Source of the DNA: Marinibaculum pumilum
GTDB taxonomy: Bacteria; Pseudomonadota; Alphaproteobacteria; Ferrovibrionales; Ferrovibrionaceae
Assembly (NCBI RefSeq): GCF_042646425.1
Contig: NZ_JBHRTR010000022.1
Location: 1-47,438 of the forward strand
DNA length: 47,438 nt
Direction: 5' to 3'
Shown here one piece after another: positions 32,421 through 39,252 of the stretch (within the stretch, counting starts at the first letter, position 1; every line of letters starts with the position of its first letter). The notes under the pieces are model-generated. The model saw nothing but the letters and a program-made list of their open reading frames with translations. It made no database searches and had not been told where the DNA came from. The translations under genes and the position numbers were made by a program.

Positions 32421-32929
32421 CACTGCACCGTCATGCCGGCGGCTTCGGTGGCGGCCTTGATCTCGGCCATCGTGGCGCCGTCGCCCTTGTGCTTCGTCGC
32501 CGGCTTCGTACCGGGCTTCGCGGCGGCGGGCTCGCGCGGCGGGTCTTCCTCGAAGTCGTCGTCGTCGTCGTCCGTTTCCTCGCCGTCCGCCAGCAACGGC
32601 GCCTCGACCAGATCGCGCATCCGGCTTTCGGCCTCGGCGAACAGGTCACCGGCCTTCGCAACGTCGTGGCGACCGACATGCCCGGCATACTCGGCAGCCA
32701 GGCGCATCGTCTCCAGATCGGACAGAAGCCGCTGCGGGTCAGCCTTCAGCATCATCGTGATCGCGCTGGTTTCCAGGCCGATGCCCTTGGCGCCCTTCAG
32801 GGCGTTCCGGTACTGCGCCTTGGCCGTCTCCAGCTTGCTGTAAGCGGTGGCGACACCCTTCAGGGTCGTGCGGATCTCGCTCAGGTCCGGCAGCACGCGA
32901 GCCGCCTCGTCTTTGGCTTTTCGGGCCAT
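32420..32929 (-). CDS. hypothetical acidic protein of the replication operon
   Basis: The 169-residue protein has a helical first half (VLPDLSEIRTTLKGVATAYS, AKAQYRNALKGAKGIGLETS, MRLAAEYAGHVGR), a DDDDDDFEEDPP acidic stretch and a Lys/Ala-rich tail. No family is recognised. The first half loosely recalls small DNA-associated proteins with a central acidic linker. It follows a terminator and may be first in the replication operon. Confidence 0.65.
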   Translation of the reverse strand: MARKAKDEAARVLPDLSEIRTTLKGVATAYSKLETAKAQYRNALKGAKGIGLETSAITMMLKADPQRLLSDLETMRLAAEYAGHVGRHDVAKAGDLFAEAESRMRDLVEAPLLADGEETDDDDDDFEEDPPREPAAAKPGTKPATKHKGDGATMAEIKAATEAAGMTVQ

Positions 32930-32930
32930 G

Positions 32931-33092
32931 TCAGGTCTCCGGGAAAAGAGGCCGGGCGCCCCGAGGGACGGCCCGGCCAGTTAGGGAGGAAACGCCCAAG
33001 AAGGGCTGCCCGCTTTCGGACGGCGCCGTGGCCCCGCCGTACTCATCCACTGCCCCGAGGGGCGGCGGGCTGTGGATCTCGTGGGCCGTCAC
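32931..33092 (-). CDS. doubtful 53-residue frame in the gap before the replication operon
   Basis: A GTG at 33092 preceded by TGAGG at good spacing opens a frame that closes 1 nt before the next gene's ATG. The product (MTAHEIHSPPPLGAVDEYGG...) is Pro/Gly-rich and matches nothing known. The terminator hairpin lies inside its 3' end, which argues against a real gene. Confidence 0.3.
   Translation of the reverse strand: MTAHEIHSPPPLGAVDEYGGATAPSESGQPFLGVSSLTGRAVPRGARPLFPET
32944..32978 (-). terminator. rho-independent terminator between Gp88-like gene and replication genes
   Basis: On the minus strand the 8-bp stem GGCCGGGC / GCCCGGCC is followed by CTCTTTTCC. It lies just before the start of the replication block, so transcripts from the cro promoter would need read-through to reach helicase and terminase genes. 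Confidence 0.7.
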
Positions 33093-33101
33093 TCTGCGGC
33101 C

Positions 33102-33839
33102 TCAGTGCTCGAGGAAGGCGATGGGGCGGCGGGTCTGCCAGCACAGCCCGCAGGTGCCGCAGCAGTCGGTCCGGCCGACCTGTGCCGGGCAGACGACAGC
33201 GCCGGGCGCTGCGTCCGCGGGCCGCTCGACGACTTCGGTTGCGCGCTCTCCCTGGCAGCCGCTGAACCGGATCGCGAACCGATCCCAGCGCGCCTGGCTC
33301 ATGGTCTCCAAGAGCGCGCCGATCTCGCTGTCGCGCGGCCAAGCCGTGTACCCGTAGGCATGCAGGGCTGGGTAGTCGCAGAGCCATTCCGCCCAGCGGT
33401 GCACATAGGCGGCGCTGTAGAAATCCCCCAGGACGTGCAGCCGGACGATGAAGCCGTCCGGGTGGTCTTCCTGCAGCTCGGCCAGTTCCTCCTGCAGGCG
33501 GGCCTCGAGGAACGGCCCGTGCATCACCCGCGTCGAGAAATGCATCTTGTTGCCGTAGCAGGTCCGCCACTGCAGGCAGGTCCGCGGACAGGTCGCGCGC
33601 TCCTCGAGGGTCAGGGTGTAGATCGGCATCCCCGCCCACCGGCTCTTGATCGCCAGCCGGCCGATCTTCGCGTTGTGGTGGCCGGACTTGAGGATCCGGT
33701 CGACCAGGGACGGGTGCTGCACCATCGCCGGATAGCGCGTGCGGCCCTCCACAGCCGCCCCGTGGTCTTCGGCCAGCTCGCTGCCGGCGCACTTGCGCTC
33801 GTGCTTCTGGAATCGGCGCATGGTGCTGGCGCTGACCAT
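33102..33839 (-). CDS. Gp88-like Cys-rich phage protein
   Basis: The 245-residue product has a basic start (MRRFQKHERKCAGSELAEDH), LVDRILKSGHHNAKIG, then TCPRTCLQWRTCYGNKM with three Cys, and DFYSAAYVHRWAEWL. It ends with PAQVGRTDCCGTCGLCWQ. The pattern matches mycobacteriophage Gp88-like proteins, thought to be distant radical-SAM-like or metal-binding proteins. Function unknown. The start overlaps the methyltransferase stop. Confidence 0.75.
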   Translation of the reverse strand: MVSASTMRRFQKHERKCAGSELAEDHGAAVEGRTRYPAMVQHPSLVDRILKSGHHNAKIGRLAIKSRWAGMPIYTLTLEERATCPRTCLQWRTCYGNKMHFSTRVMHGPFLEARLQEELAELQEDHPDGFIVRLHVLGDFYSAAYVHRWAEWLCDYPALHAYGYTAWPRDSEIGALLETMSQARWDRFAIRFSGCQGERATEVVERPADAAPGAVVCPAQVGRTDCCGTCGLCWQTRRPIAFLEH

Positions 33840-34582
33840 CACTCCGCTGCCTCCATGGATGCCGTGACCTCGTAGTCGCCAGGGCGCTCCAAGGCTCGCC
33901 GGCAGGGCGGGATCCAGGTCAGCGTCGTCGCGCCGCCGAATCCCTTCAGCCAGACCAGCCAGCAGTAGGCGGTCGCCGTCGATGCATCGGGATCGCAGCG
34001 CCCGCGCACCATCGGCAGGCGCTCTACGAACTGCGCGACGATCGTCGGCGGGTGCGGCTGGAAAAGAGCTTCCCAGCGCCCGCAGCCCTCCAGGAACCCG
34101 GTGCGCACCAGGAGCGCGACACCTTCGCGCGGCCTTAGATCCAGGGCCCGGCGCGCGAACTGGTCGGCCAGCCGGAAAGGTGGGTTCGTGATGATCCAGT
34201 CGATGCCCTGGGCGCGGATGCAGGGCGATTCCAGACCGGGAATCAGGAAGTCGAACACGGCGTCCTGGCAGTCGACCGCCTCGTCGCCGTAGTCGTGCAC
34301 ATCGCTGCTGCGGACGATCCCGAAATACTCGCGCAGCGGCCGCACCATGAAGCCGCGGTTGCTCGCCGGCTCCCAAACGGAATGTCCGCGCAGGTGGGCC
34401 AGCATCTCGATATGGCCGGCCCGTCGCAGCGCGGGCCCAATGACGTATTCCACCAGCGCCCGCGTACCCCACTGCTGAGTCGGGAAGTCGTCGAGGCTGT
34501 CCCGCGCCTCCTGGCGCTGCGCCATCACCGCATGTGATCGGTTCTGCCGCACCTTCAGCGCATCCTGGCATGCGGCGCTCAT
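33839..34582 (-). CDS. orphan DNA adenine-type methyltransferase
   Basis: The 247-residue product has SVWEPASNRGFMVRPLREYF as SAM-binding motif I (69-88) and IDWIITNPPFRLADQFARRA with the catalytic NPPF (133-136), typical of N6-adenine or N4-cytosine methylases. No restriction endonuclease is beside it. Phage orphan methylases protect against restriction or time gene expression; the target is unknown. Confidence 0.88.
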   Translation of the reverse strand: MSAACQDALKVRQNRSHAVMAQRQEARDSLDDFPTQQWGTRALVEYVIGPALRRAGHIEMLAHLRGHSVWEPASNRGFMVRPLREYFGIVRSSDVHDYGDEAVDCQDAVFDFLIPGLESPCIRAQGIDWIITNPPFRLADQFARRALDLRPREGVALLVRTGFLEGCGRWEALFQPHPPTIVAQFVERLPMVRGRCDPDASTATAYCWLVWLKGFGGATTLTWIPPCRRALERPGDYEVTASMEAAE

Positions 34583-35061
34583 CGGCGAGACCTCCGCCGG
34601 TCGAGTTCGGCCAGCAGGGTGCGCTCGAAGCGATCGGCAAGGTGGCGCATGTCGGACAGCCGTCCGATCAGCTGCTCGACCTCGGAGGTGGAGAACCGCT
34701 TGCCTTCCTCACTATCGGGGTGAATGGCTGCGTCCAGGTCGGTGCAGAGCTTGCCCCAGGCCCCAGAGGCGTTCAGGAAGGCTTGCAGAGGGCTGCAGTC
34801 ACTGTCGCTGTTGCGGGCCCGCTCGCCGGTCGCAAGAAACATCTCTGCGAAGTACCCGCGCCCGCCCTGGCTGACCGCGGCGAACTCCAGGCGGATCGCC
34901 TCGTCGACCTTCAAGCGGCTGTTGCGGAGCGGGTCGGCGCAGTCGTAGAGGTAGCTGCCCGGCTTGCCGATGAACTCGCCAGCGGCGTCCGGGCCGCCCA
35001 GAGCGACGAAGCTCTGATAGATGGCATGGTGCTCCGTGCCCGGAGAACGCGGCTTCGTCAT
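34579..35061 (-). CDS. early protein in the CII position, possibly CII/CP76-like
   Basis: The 160-residue protein starts HHAIYQSFVALGGPDAAGEF and continues IGKPGSYLYDCADPLRNSRL, KVDEAIRLEFAAVSQGG. This order (start-proximal helix-turn-helix, Tyr-Leu, LKVDEAIRLE) resembles the CII/CP76 family. It is the first gene after cro, as CII is. The resemblance is moderate, so the assignment is tentative. The gap 35062-35152 to cro shows no clear signal. Confidence 0.6.
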   Translation of the reverse strand: MTKPRSPGTEHHAIYQSFVALGGPDAAGEFIGKPGSYLYDCADPLRNSRLKVDEAIRLEFAAVSQGGRGYFAEMFLATGERARNSDSDCSPLQAFLNASGAWGKLCTDLDAAIHPDSEEGKRFSTSEVEQLIGRLSDMRHLADRFERTLLAELDRRRSRR

Positions 35062-35152
35062 CTTCCGAAATTCCCAAGCTGATTCGACGTGACCCAGGCC
35101 GCACCGCCTGCCATGTCATTGCGTGTGGCAACGACGGGGGCGGGCATGGGAG

Positions 35153-35380
35153 TTACTCGGCTGCCGGCTGCATCGCCGGCGGTGCGGCCGGTTGGGTGGA
35201 GTAGAAATCCGCGGGGCCGACCTCGCCGTTGGTCACCTCGTGGATGCGCTGCATCTGCTCCGGGCGCGGAATTCGCTGCCCGTCGAGATACCGGGACACG
35301 GTCGGGTGCTTCACGCCGATCCGCCTGGCGAATTCGGCGCCCGAAATGCCTTCCCGTTTCAGAAAGTCTGCGAGCCTCAT
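35153..35380 (-). CDS. cro: Cro-like repressor
   Basis: The 75-residue product (MRLADFLKREGISGAEFARR, IGVKHPTVSRYLDGQRIPRP) is a single helix-turn-helix domain with a short tail, divergent from cI. Its ATG at 35380 lies at the predicted transcription start, so the mRNA is probably leaderless. It should repress both early promoters through ACCGNNNCGGT sites and open the lytic path. Confidence 0.9.
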   Translation of the reverse strand: MRLADFLKREGISGAEFARRIGVKHPTVSRYLDGQRIPRPEQMQRIHEVTNGEVGPADFYSTQPAAPPAMQPAAE

Positions 35381-35384
35381 GATG

Positions 35385-35452
35385 ACCGATATAACCGTAT
35401 CGGTACGTTCTGGCAAGGTGGATGTACCGAAATCCCACCTTACCGGACTGGC
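35385..35452. promoter_or_regulatory. operator region between cro and cI
   Basis: Three sites start with TACCG or pair as ACCGNNNCGGT: ACCGTATCGGT (35394-35404, perfect), ACCGAAATCCC (35426-35436) and ACCGGACTGGC (35442-35452). An inverted pair ACCGATA / TATCGGT (35385-35391, 35398-35404) and another pair TCGGTAC / GTACCGA (35400-35406, 35424-35430) overlap them. The arrangement fits a lambda-like three-operator region. A weak rightward cI promoter could lie at TTACCG (35440) with CACGAT (35463). Confidence 0.7.
35388..35416 (-). promoter_or_regulatory. cro promoter (PR-like), leftward
   Basis: On the minus strand TTGCCA (35416-35411), 17-nt spacer, TATATC (35393-35388). The operator ACCGATACGGT fills the 11 bp next to the -10. 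Seven nucleotides follow before the cro ATG, so the start point is at or next to its A. The layout is nearly the same as the promoter at 37045-37073. Confidence 0.8.
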
Positions 35453-35474
35453 ACGCACGCGGCACGATGCCGGG

Positions 35475-36122
35475 ATGGCGAACCGAATTCGCGAGATCCG
35501 GCTGGCACAGGACCGCACGCTAGACGACGTGGCGGCGAAGATGGACATGGAACCGCAGACCTTGTCGCGCCTGGAGCGCGGCAAGCTGGAGCTGCGGGAG
35601 CGCCATATCCGCGATGCCGCGCGCGTTCTGCGGGTTCCGGTCTGCGAGATCCTGGAGAAGCCGCAGGAACGGCCGGTGGAGCCGGACCAGCCGCCGATCG
35701 TCGACCTTGAGGACGGGCTGCGGATCCTCTCCGGCTACGACGTTCGGGTGTCGGCTGGCTTCGGTGCCCTGGCTGTCGAGGAAGCGGAGATCGAGCGCTG
35801 GGGCATCCCCGCCCGCTGGATGCGCCGCGCAACCGGCGCCTGTGTGGTCGTGGAGGTCTGGGGCGACAGCATGGAGCCGATGCTGTTCAGCGGCGACAAG
35901 GTCGTGATCGATGCCGGTGACACCAACCCCTCGCCGCCTGGCGTCTTCGTCCTATGGGACGGCGGCGGAACCGTCATCAAGCAGGTAGAGCGGATCATGG
36001 GTACGCGCGATCCCGTGATGCTCCGCATCCGCAGCAAGAACCACGACTATGAGCCATACGAGCTGCCGGCCGAAGAGGTTCGCATCGCCGGCCGGGTGAT
36101 CGGGCTGATGAGGCGGCTGTGA
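35475..36122 (+). CDS. CI-like S24-family repressor
   Basis: The 215-residue product has an XRE domain (MANRIREIRLAQDRTLDDVA, EPQTLSRLERGKLELRERHI) and a LexA/S24 C-terminal domain. The catalytic Ser132 lies in VWGDSMEP and Lys169 in GTVIKQVERI. An Ala94-Gly95 dipeptide in VRVSAGFG fits the self-cleavage site, so RecA-stimulated induction is expected. ATG 35475 lacks a strong ribosome-binding site, perhaps because its transcript is also leaderless or near so. It holds the prophage state. Confidence 0.92.
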   Translation: MANRIREIRLAQDRTLDDVAAKMDMEPQTLSRLERGKLELRERHIRDAARVLRVPVCEILEKPQERPVEPDQPPIVDLEDGLRILSGYDVRVSAGFGALAVEEAEIERWGIPARWMRRATGACVVVEVWGDSMEPMLFSGDKVVIDAGDTNPSPPGVFVLWDGGGTVIKQVERIMGTRDPVMLRIRSKNHDYEPYELPAEEVRIAGRVIGLMRRL

Positions 36123-36445
36123 GCGGGGACGAAACACCAATTACTCGCTACGTGATCCAGCGCAAGGATATCGAGGAAGCGCTAGACGACAGCCGGATGC
36201 TCGTCGATGGGTGCCCGTCCTGTCATTCAAAAGACTTGAGCCTGAGCCAAGAAGACAACGGCGACGTTTCTGTCACCTTTTTACCGTCGATTAATGCGGA
36301 CACTGGGTCCCCGTATTTCGGAAAGGGCCATGTTGTCGTACCGATTTTCTGCCGCAATTGCGGATACGGGATGTTTTTCCATCTGAGAGCACTGCTCGAT
36401 CGTGCCAAACGGCTCCGAATGGAGGCTTCTGGCAATGACGGTTGA
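36119..36445 (+). CDS. zinc-ribbon protein in the cI operon
   Basis: The 108-residue protein starts at GTG overlapping the cI stop (GTGA). CPSCHSKDLSL and FCRNCGYGMFFHLRALLDR provide two CxxC pairs about 45 residues apart, a zinc ribbon. The base use is somewhat less G+C-rich than neighbours (for example ttcaaaagacttgagcc), a hint of separate origin. Expected to be made in the lysogen. Role unknown; a regulatory or defence role is possible. Confidence 0.75.
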   Translation: MSGDETPITRYVIQRKDIEEALDDSRMLVDGCPSCHSKDLSLSQEDNGDVSVTFLPSINADTGSPYFGKGHVVVPIFCRNCGYGMFFHLRALLDRAKRLRMEASGNDG

Positions 36446-36743
36446 CCAGTTTCCTCCCGATCGCATCTTCCGCGACCAACCCTTGCGCACTGGCGGCCCT
36501 GGCGGCACATATAACGACATGGAACGCGTCGCTGCACTTGAAGCCCACATGGAGCATGTCCGCGACGACGTGCGCGACATCAAGGACGCTCTGACCCGCA
36601 TCGAGGACAAGCTCGGCGACAAGGCCAGCTCGCGAGAAGTGGCCAACTGGTCTCTCGCTGGCATCGGCATCGGCCTGGCGCTGTTCGCCGCCACAATCGG
36701 GGTGATCGCGATCGCCGTGACCGTTTGGGGCCCGACGCCCTAA
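36435..36743 (+). CDS. coiled-coil membrane protein in the cI operon
   Basis: The 102-residue product has a soluble start (FPPDRIFRDQPLRTGGPG), a heptad coiled coil (MERVAALEAHMEHVRDDVRD, IKDALTRIEDKLGD) and a C-terminal membrane span (about 75-98, AGIGIGLALFAATIGVIAIA). It overlaps the zinc-ribbon gene by 11 nt. Such membrane-anchored proteins made by lysogens often exclude superinfecting phages; here that is only a guess. Confidence 0.72.
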   Translation: MTVDQFPPDRIFRDQPLRTGGPGGTYNDMERVAALEAHMEHVRDDVRDIKDALTRIEDKLGDKASSREVANWSLAGIGIGLALFAATIGVIAIAVTVWGPTP

Positions 36744-36952
36744 GCCTCCCCCAGCATCTCCGCCAGCCCGTCCAGGGCCTCCGCGAACCGCTCATCCCCG
36801 CTCGGCAGCCGCCAGAGCGCATGATGCGTCCTGCGCGCCGGGTTGTGCCAGACACCCAGCCATTCGCACACCATCACCTGCCCGTGCCGCCGCTCCCGCC
36901 ACCGATAGCGCGCGCCCGGCGCCGGCGGCCTGATCCAGTCATCTTCCTGCAT
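36740..36952 (-). CDS. hypothetical small protein, convergent with the cI operon
   Basis: The 70-residue frame (MQEDDWIRPPAPGARYRWRE, GQVMVCEWLGVWHNPARRTH, RLPSGDERFAEALDGLAEML) has a more protein-like composition (many Trp, balanced charge) than any frame on the other strand. It overlaps the cI operon end by 4 nt. Its promoter would lie near the rightward early promoter. No family is recognised. Confidence 0.5.
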   Translation of the reverse strand: MQEDDWIRPPAPGARYRWRERRHGQVMVCEWLGVWHNPARRTHHALWRLPSGDERFAEALDGLAEMLGEA

Positions 36953-37022
36953 CGCTGCATCTTCTGACCTGGCCGGCGGCTGGGCAAGCGCCTGGCTGCC
37001 GCCGTGCCCTACCTCAGAAAGT

Positions 37023-37097
37023 ACCGTTTTCGCACTTTCTGCCCTTGCGTATATGTACCGTTATGGTTATATCTCTCTCAACGAACCGAAACGGTAC
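37023..37097. promoter_or_regulatory. operator cluster at the rightward early promoter
   Basis: Sites with the same motif as cro-cI occur at 37057-37067 (ACCGTTATGGT, 7 of 8 fixed positions) and 37085-37095 (ACCGAAACGGT, perfect). A half-site GTACCGTTT stands at 37021-37029; GTACCG elements recur at 37055, and the inverted AAACGGTAC at 37089-37097, all at 34-bp steps. CI and Cro should bind here. The rest of 36953-37111 holds only the promoter. Confidence 0.72.
37045..37073 (+). promoter_or_regulatory. rightward early promoter (PL-like)
   Basis: TTGCGT (37045-37050), a 17-nt spacer, and TATATC (37068-37073). The 11 bp before the -10 are the operator ACCGTTATGGT, as in the cro promoter. Transcription should start near 37080, 32 nt before the first gene of the early operon. 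Confidence 0.8.
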
Positions 37098-37111
37098 TAG
37101 CGAGACCCCCG

Positions 37112-37384
37112 ATGCCCAGCCCCTACCAGATCGCCCCGGCCTCGAGCGGCCACCTGAGCATCCGCAGCCCGTCCGGCGCCTCCTACGAGATCGACCGGGC
37201 GACGGCGGCGGAAGACGCGGCGCGGCTGCGGTCGGCCGTCGGCATCCGGGCGATGCACATCAGGATCCGCCCGGCCCGCCGGCTGCTGCTGGACTTCGCG
37301 ATGGAGCCGGCACAGCGCGCGGCGGTGGCGGATGCGATCGACGCGGCGCTTGCGGCGCCGGTGCTGGCAGAGGCGGCGGAGTGA
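37112..37384 (+). CDS. first gene of the early operon, hypothetical
   Basis: The 90-residue protein (MPSPYQIAPASSGHLSIRSP, YEIDRATAAEDAARLRSAVG, IRIRPARRLLLDFAMEPAQR) is small and mixed alpha/beta. No family is recognised. It lies about 32 nt after the predicted start of the early transcript, so it is the earliest rightward product; in other phages this place holds host takeover or antitermination proteins. Confidence 0.65.
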   Translation: MPSPYQIAPASSGHLSIRSPSGASYEIDRATAAEDAARLRSAVGIRAMHIRIRPARRLLLDFAMEPAQRAAVADAIDAALAAPVLAEAAE

Positions 37385-37602
37385 TGGGCGCCCGCGATCA
37401 GCTGGCCGACCTGAGCCGGGACGCGGAAGACCTCTACGGCGCCATGCACATGCTCGCCGAGTTCGGCCCCGACGACGTGCTGCCGGTCTACGACCCGGCG
37501 GCGCTGAAAGAGGCGGCCCGCAAGCTGATGCACGTCGCATGGGCGGCGCAGCGGGAGCGGGCGGCGGAACAGATCGACAGCACAGGGAGGGACGCGGCGT
37601 GA
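37384..37602 (+). CDS. hypothetical small early protein
   Basis: The 72-residue helical protein (MGARDQLADLSRDAEDLYGA, MHMLAEFGPDDVLPVYDPAA, KLMHVAWAAQRERAAEQI) starts in overlap with the upstream stop (TGATG). Family unknown. Confidence 0.65.
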   Translation: MGARDQLADLSRDAEDLYGAMHMLAEFGPDDVLPVYDPAALKEAARKLMHVAWAAQRERAAEQIDSTGRDAA

Positions 37603-38015
37603 GCAACCGATACCGGCACCACAAGTACACCTGGACGAAACCTTTCGGCAGCGAGCGGCATCATTGGGAACTGGTTGGCCCGGACGGCGCTATCCACTTC
37701 CACGCAAGCGGGCCGTACAGCCACAACGACGGGGAATACGCCTGCGGGCTGGAGATCCACTATTGCAGCCCGCCCGACTACATGCGGGACCATGCGCCGT
37801 CGCATGTGAACTGCCCGCTGACCGGCGGTCGCTGCTGGCACGACGGCACCAGCCTCTACGCCAGCGAAACGCTGTGGCCGGTCGTTCGCAGCTACCTGCG
37901 CAGCGGCGAGCATGAGGCGATCTTCCGCATCCTGGAAGGCGAGGCCGACGAGCGGTTCGGCTACCGACCGGAAGGCGATGACGAGGCCGCCGCCCTGTCG
38001 GGTGACGCGGCATGA
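37599..38015 (+). CDS. conserved-looking hypothetical early protein
   Basis: The 138-residue product starts at GTG overlapping the previous stop (GTGA). It is rich in aromatic residues and His (RYRHHKYTWTKPFGSERHHW, AIHFHASGPYSHNDGEYACG, LEIHYCSPPDYM, NCPLTGGRCWHDGTSLYASE) and looks like a compact beta-rich fold. The HYC...NCPLTGGRCWHDG segment might bind metal. Function unknown. Confidence 0.7.
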   Translation: MSNRYRHHKYTWTKPFGSERHHWELVGPDGAIHFHASGPYSHNDGEYACGLEIHYCSPPDYMRDHAPSHVNCPLTGGRCWHDGTSLYASETLWPVVRSYLRSGEHEAIFRILEGEADERFGYRPEGDDEAAALSGDAA

Positions 38016-38188
38016 CCTACGAACGCGAGATCGACGAAGACGAGCGCCGCGAGGCCATCGACTTCCGCCGCGCCATGTCCCGCCGTCGCAGCTGCCTTTG
38101 CGGGTATCCAGATTGGCCCGGCCAGTGCCCCGGCCCGGCGTTCTGTCCGGTCCATGGCGAAGATCTGGGGCCGGAGGACGCGGCATGA
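38012..38188 (+). CDS. 58-residue Cys-rich early protein
   Basis: This frame starts in ATGA overlap and ends in ATGA overlap with the next gene. The protein has a charged helix (YEREIDEDERREAIDFRRAM) and a Cys-rich tail (CLCGYPDWPGQCPGPAFCPV, then H) with four Cys and a His that could hold zinc. Confidence 0.65.
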   Translation: MTYEREIDEDERREAIDFRRAMSRRRSCLCGYPDWPGQCPGPAFCPVHGEDLGPEDAA

Positions 38189-38772
38189 GCGAGACCAACC
38201 TGCAGGGCCTGGTGCTGGCAATCCGCAAGGAGTTCGGCCGGGACCGCCAGATCCTGCACTACAGCTTCACCGGGCGGCAGCGCCTCAACGAGATCATGGA
38301 CAAGGCGTTGCTGGCAGACGCGGCGCAGCGCACCGACACCACCGCAGTGGAGCCGGCGTTGCCGACGCCGACCGAAACAGCGGCTCGGATCGAGCAGGCG
38401 CTTGCAACCCTGCAGGCGCACGACGCGCACACCCGCGGCGTCATCGTCGGCGTGCTGATCGCCGCGGGCTGGCGGCCGCCAACCGACACCGATGCCCCCG
38501 CCCCGGCCAAGCGGCCCCAGGGGTTCCCCGAGCTGCTGCCCGACTTCAAGGCGGAAGCAGATCGGCCGGATGAGGTCGTCGCCCTCCGCGCGCAGGTCGA
38601 GGGGCTGGCGGCGGCGTGCGAGGCATGGCTTGCCATCGTCGGAGACAGCCAGGGCATCTACGGCATGCACCTGAACGGCGATCCGTCGCCGTGGAGTGAG
38701 TTCGAAAGCGAGATCAGCGCCACGGAAGCCGCACTCACCGCAATAGGGAGGCGGGCCGATGCGAAAGGCTGA
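38185..38772 (+). CDS. hypothetical early protein
   Basis: The 195-residue product (MSETNLQGLVLAIRKEFGRD, LHYSFTGRQRLNEIMDKALL) is helical at both ends with a Pro-rich linker (TDTDAPAPAKRPQGFPELLP). The end (VALRAQVEGLAAACEAWLAI, SEFESEISATEAALTAIGRR) is a coiled coil. No family is recognised; coupling to neighbours is tight. Confidence 0.65.
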   Translation: MSETNLQGLVLAIRKEFGRDRQILHYSFTGRQRLNEIMDKALLADAAQRTDTTAVEPALPTPTETAARIEQALATLQAHDAHTRGVIVGVLIAAGWRPPTDTDAPAPAKRPQGFPELLPDFKAEADRPDEVVALRAQVEGLAAACEAWLAIVGDSQGIYGMHLNGDPSPWSEFESEISATEAALTAIGRRADAKG

Positions 38773-39022
38773 CCAGATCCGCAGCCGCAAGCTGGCTGCA
38801 AGGCGCAAGCGGAAGGTCTGCAAAGGGCCGCAGACGTTCCCGCGGCTGATGGCGAGGCGGCGCCGGGTTGCGGCCTTGGCCGGCTCCCCGTTGTCCGCTG
38901 GGCTGGCGTTGATGCTGGCGGCGGCGAAAGAGGCCGGGCGCGGTCTGCGGGTCGAATGCCTCGATGCGCCACGGCTGGAGCTGCCGATGTTCGCCGCCCT
39001 CGACCGGGAGCCCCGCGCATGA
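38759..39022 (+). CDS. small basic early protein
   Basis: The 87-residue product has a strongly basic start (MRKADQIRSRKLAARRKRKV, ARRRRV) and a hydrophobic middle (LAGSPLSAGLALMLAAAKEA). It overlaps its neighbours by 14 and 4 nt. It could bind nucleic acid; no family is recognised. Confidence 0.55.
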   Translation: MRKADQIRSRKLAARRKRKVCKGPQTFPRLMARRRRVAALAGSPLSAGLALMLAAAKEAGRGLRVECLDAPRLELPMFAALDREPRA

Positions 39023-39252
39023 CCGGGGACTGCAAGACCCTCGGCCAGGTAGCCGCCCGCGTCGTCAACGACACCGCCGACCGGATGCACGCGACCCAGG
39101 CGAACGAACTGCTTTGCGACGCAGCGTTTGCGGTCTCTCGGCACGACGCGGCGAGCCTGGCGCTTATCGCCGACAGGCTGGCGAAGCGGGCGGCGGCATG
39201 GACTGAGGCGCAGGCCGGCGGCCCGGCGGTGGAGCGGAGGGCTGCGGAATGA
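39019..39252 (+). CDS. hypothetical small helical early protein
   Basis: The 77-residue product (MTGDCKTLGQVAARVVNDTA, DRMHATQANELLCDAAFAVS, LIADRLAKRAAAWTEAQAG) is all-helical and overlaps both neighbours by 4 nt. Family unknown. Confidence 0.6.
   Translation: MTGDCKTLGQVAARVVNDTADRMHATQANELLCDAAFAVSRHDAASLALIADRLAKRAAAWTEAQAGGPAVERRAAE

Noticed and set aside
33102..34640. 512-codon minus frame starting far upstream of the Gp88-like gene
   Set aside because: The first 267 codons run out of frame through the methyltransferase gene; the true start is ATG 33839.
36725..36967. Plus-strand frame of 80 codons after the cI operon
   Set aside because: Pro/Arg-rich composition; the minus-strand frame 36740-36952 is more protein-like.
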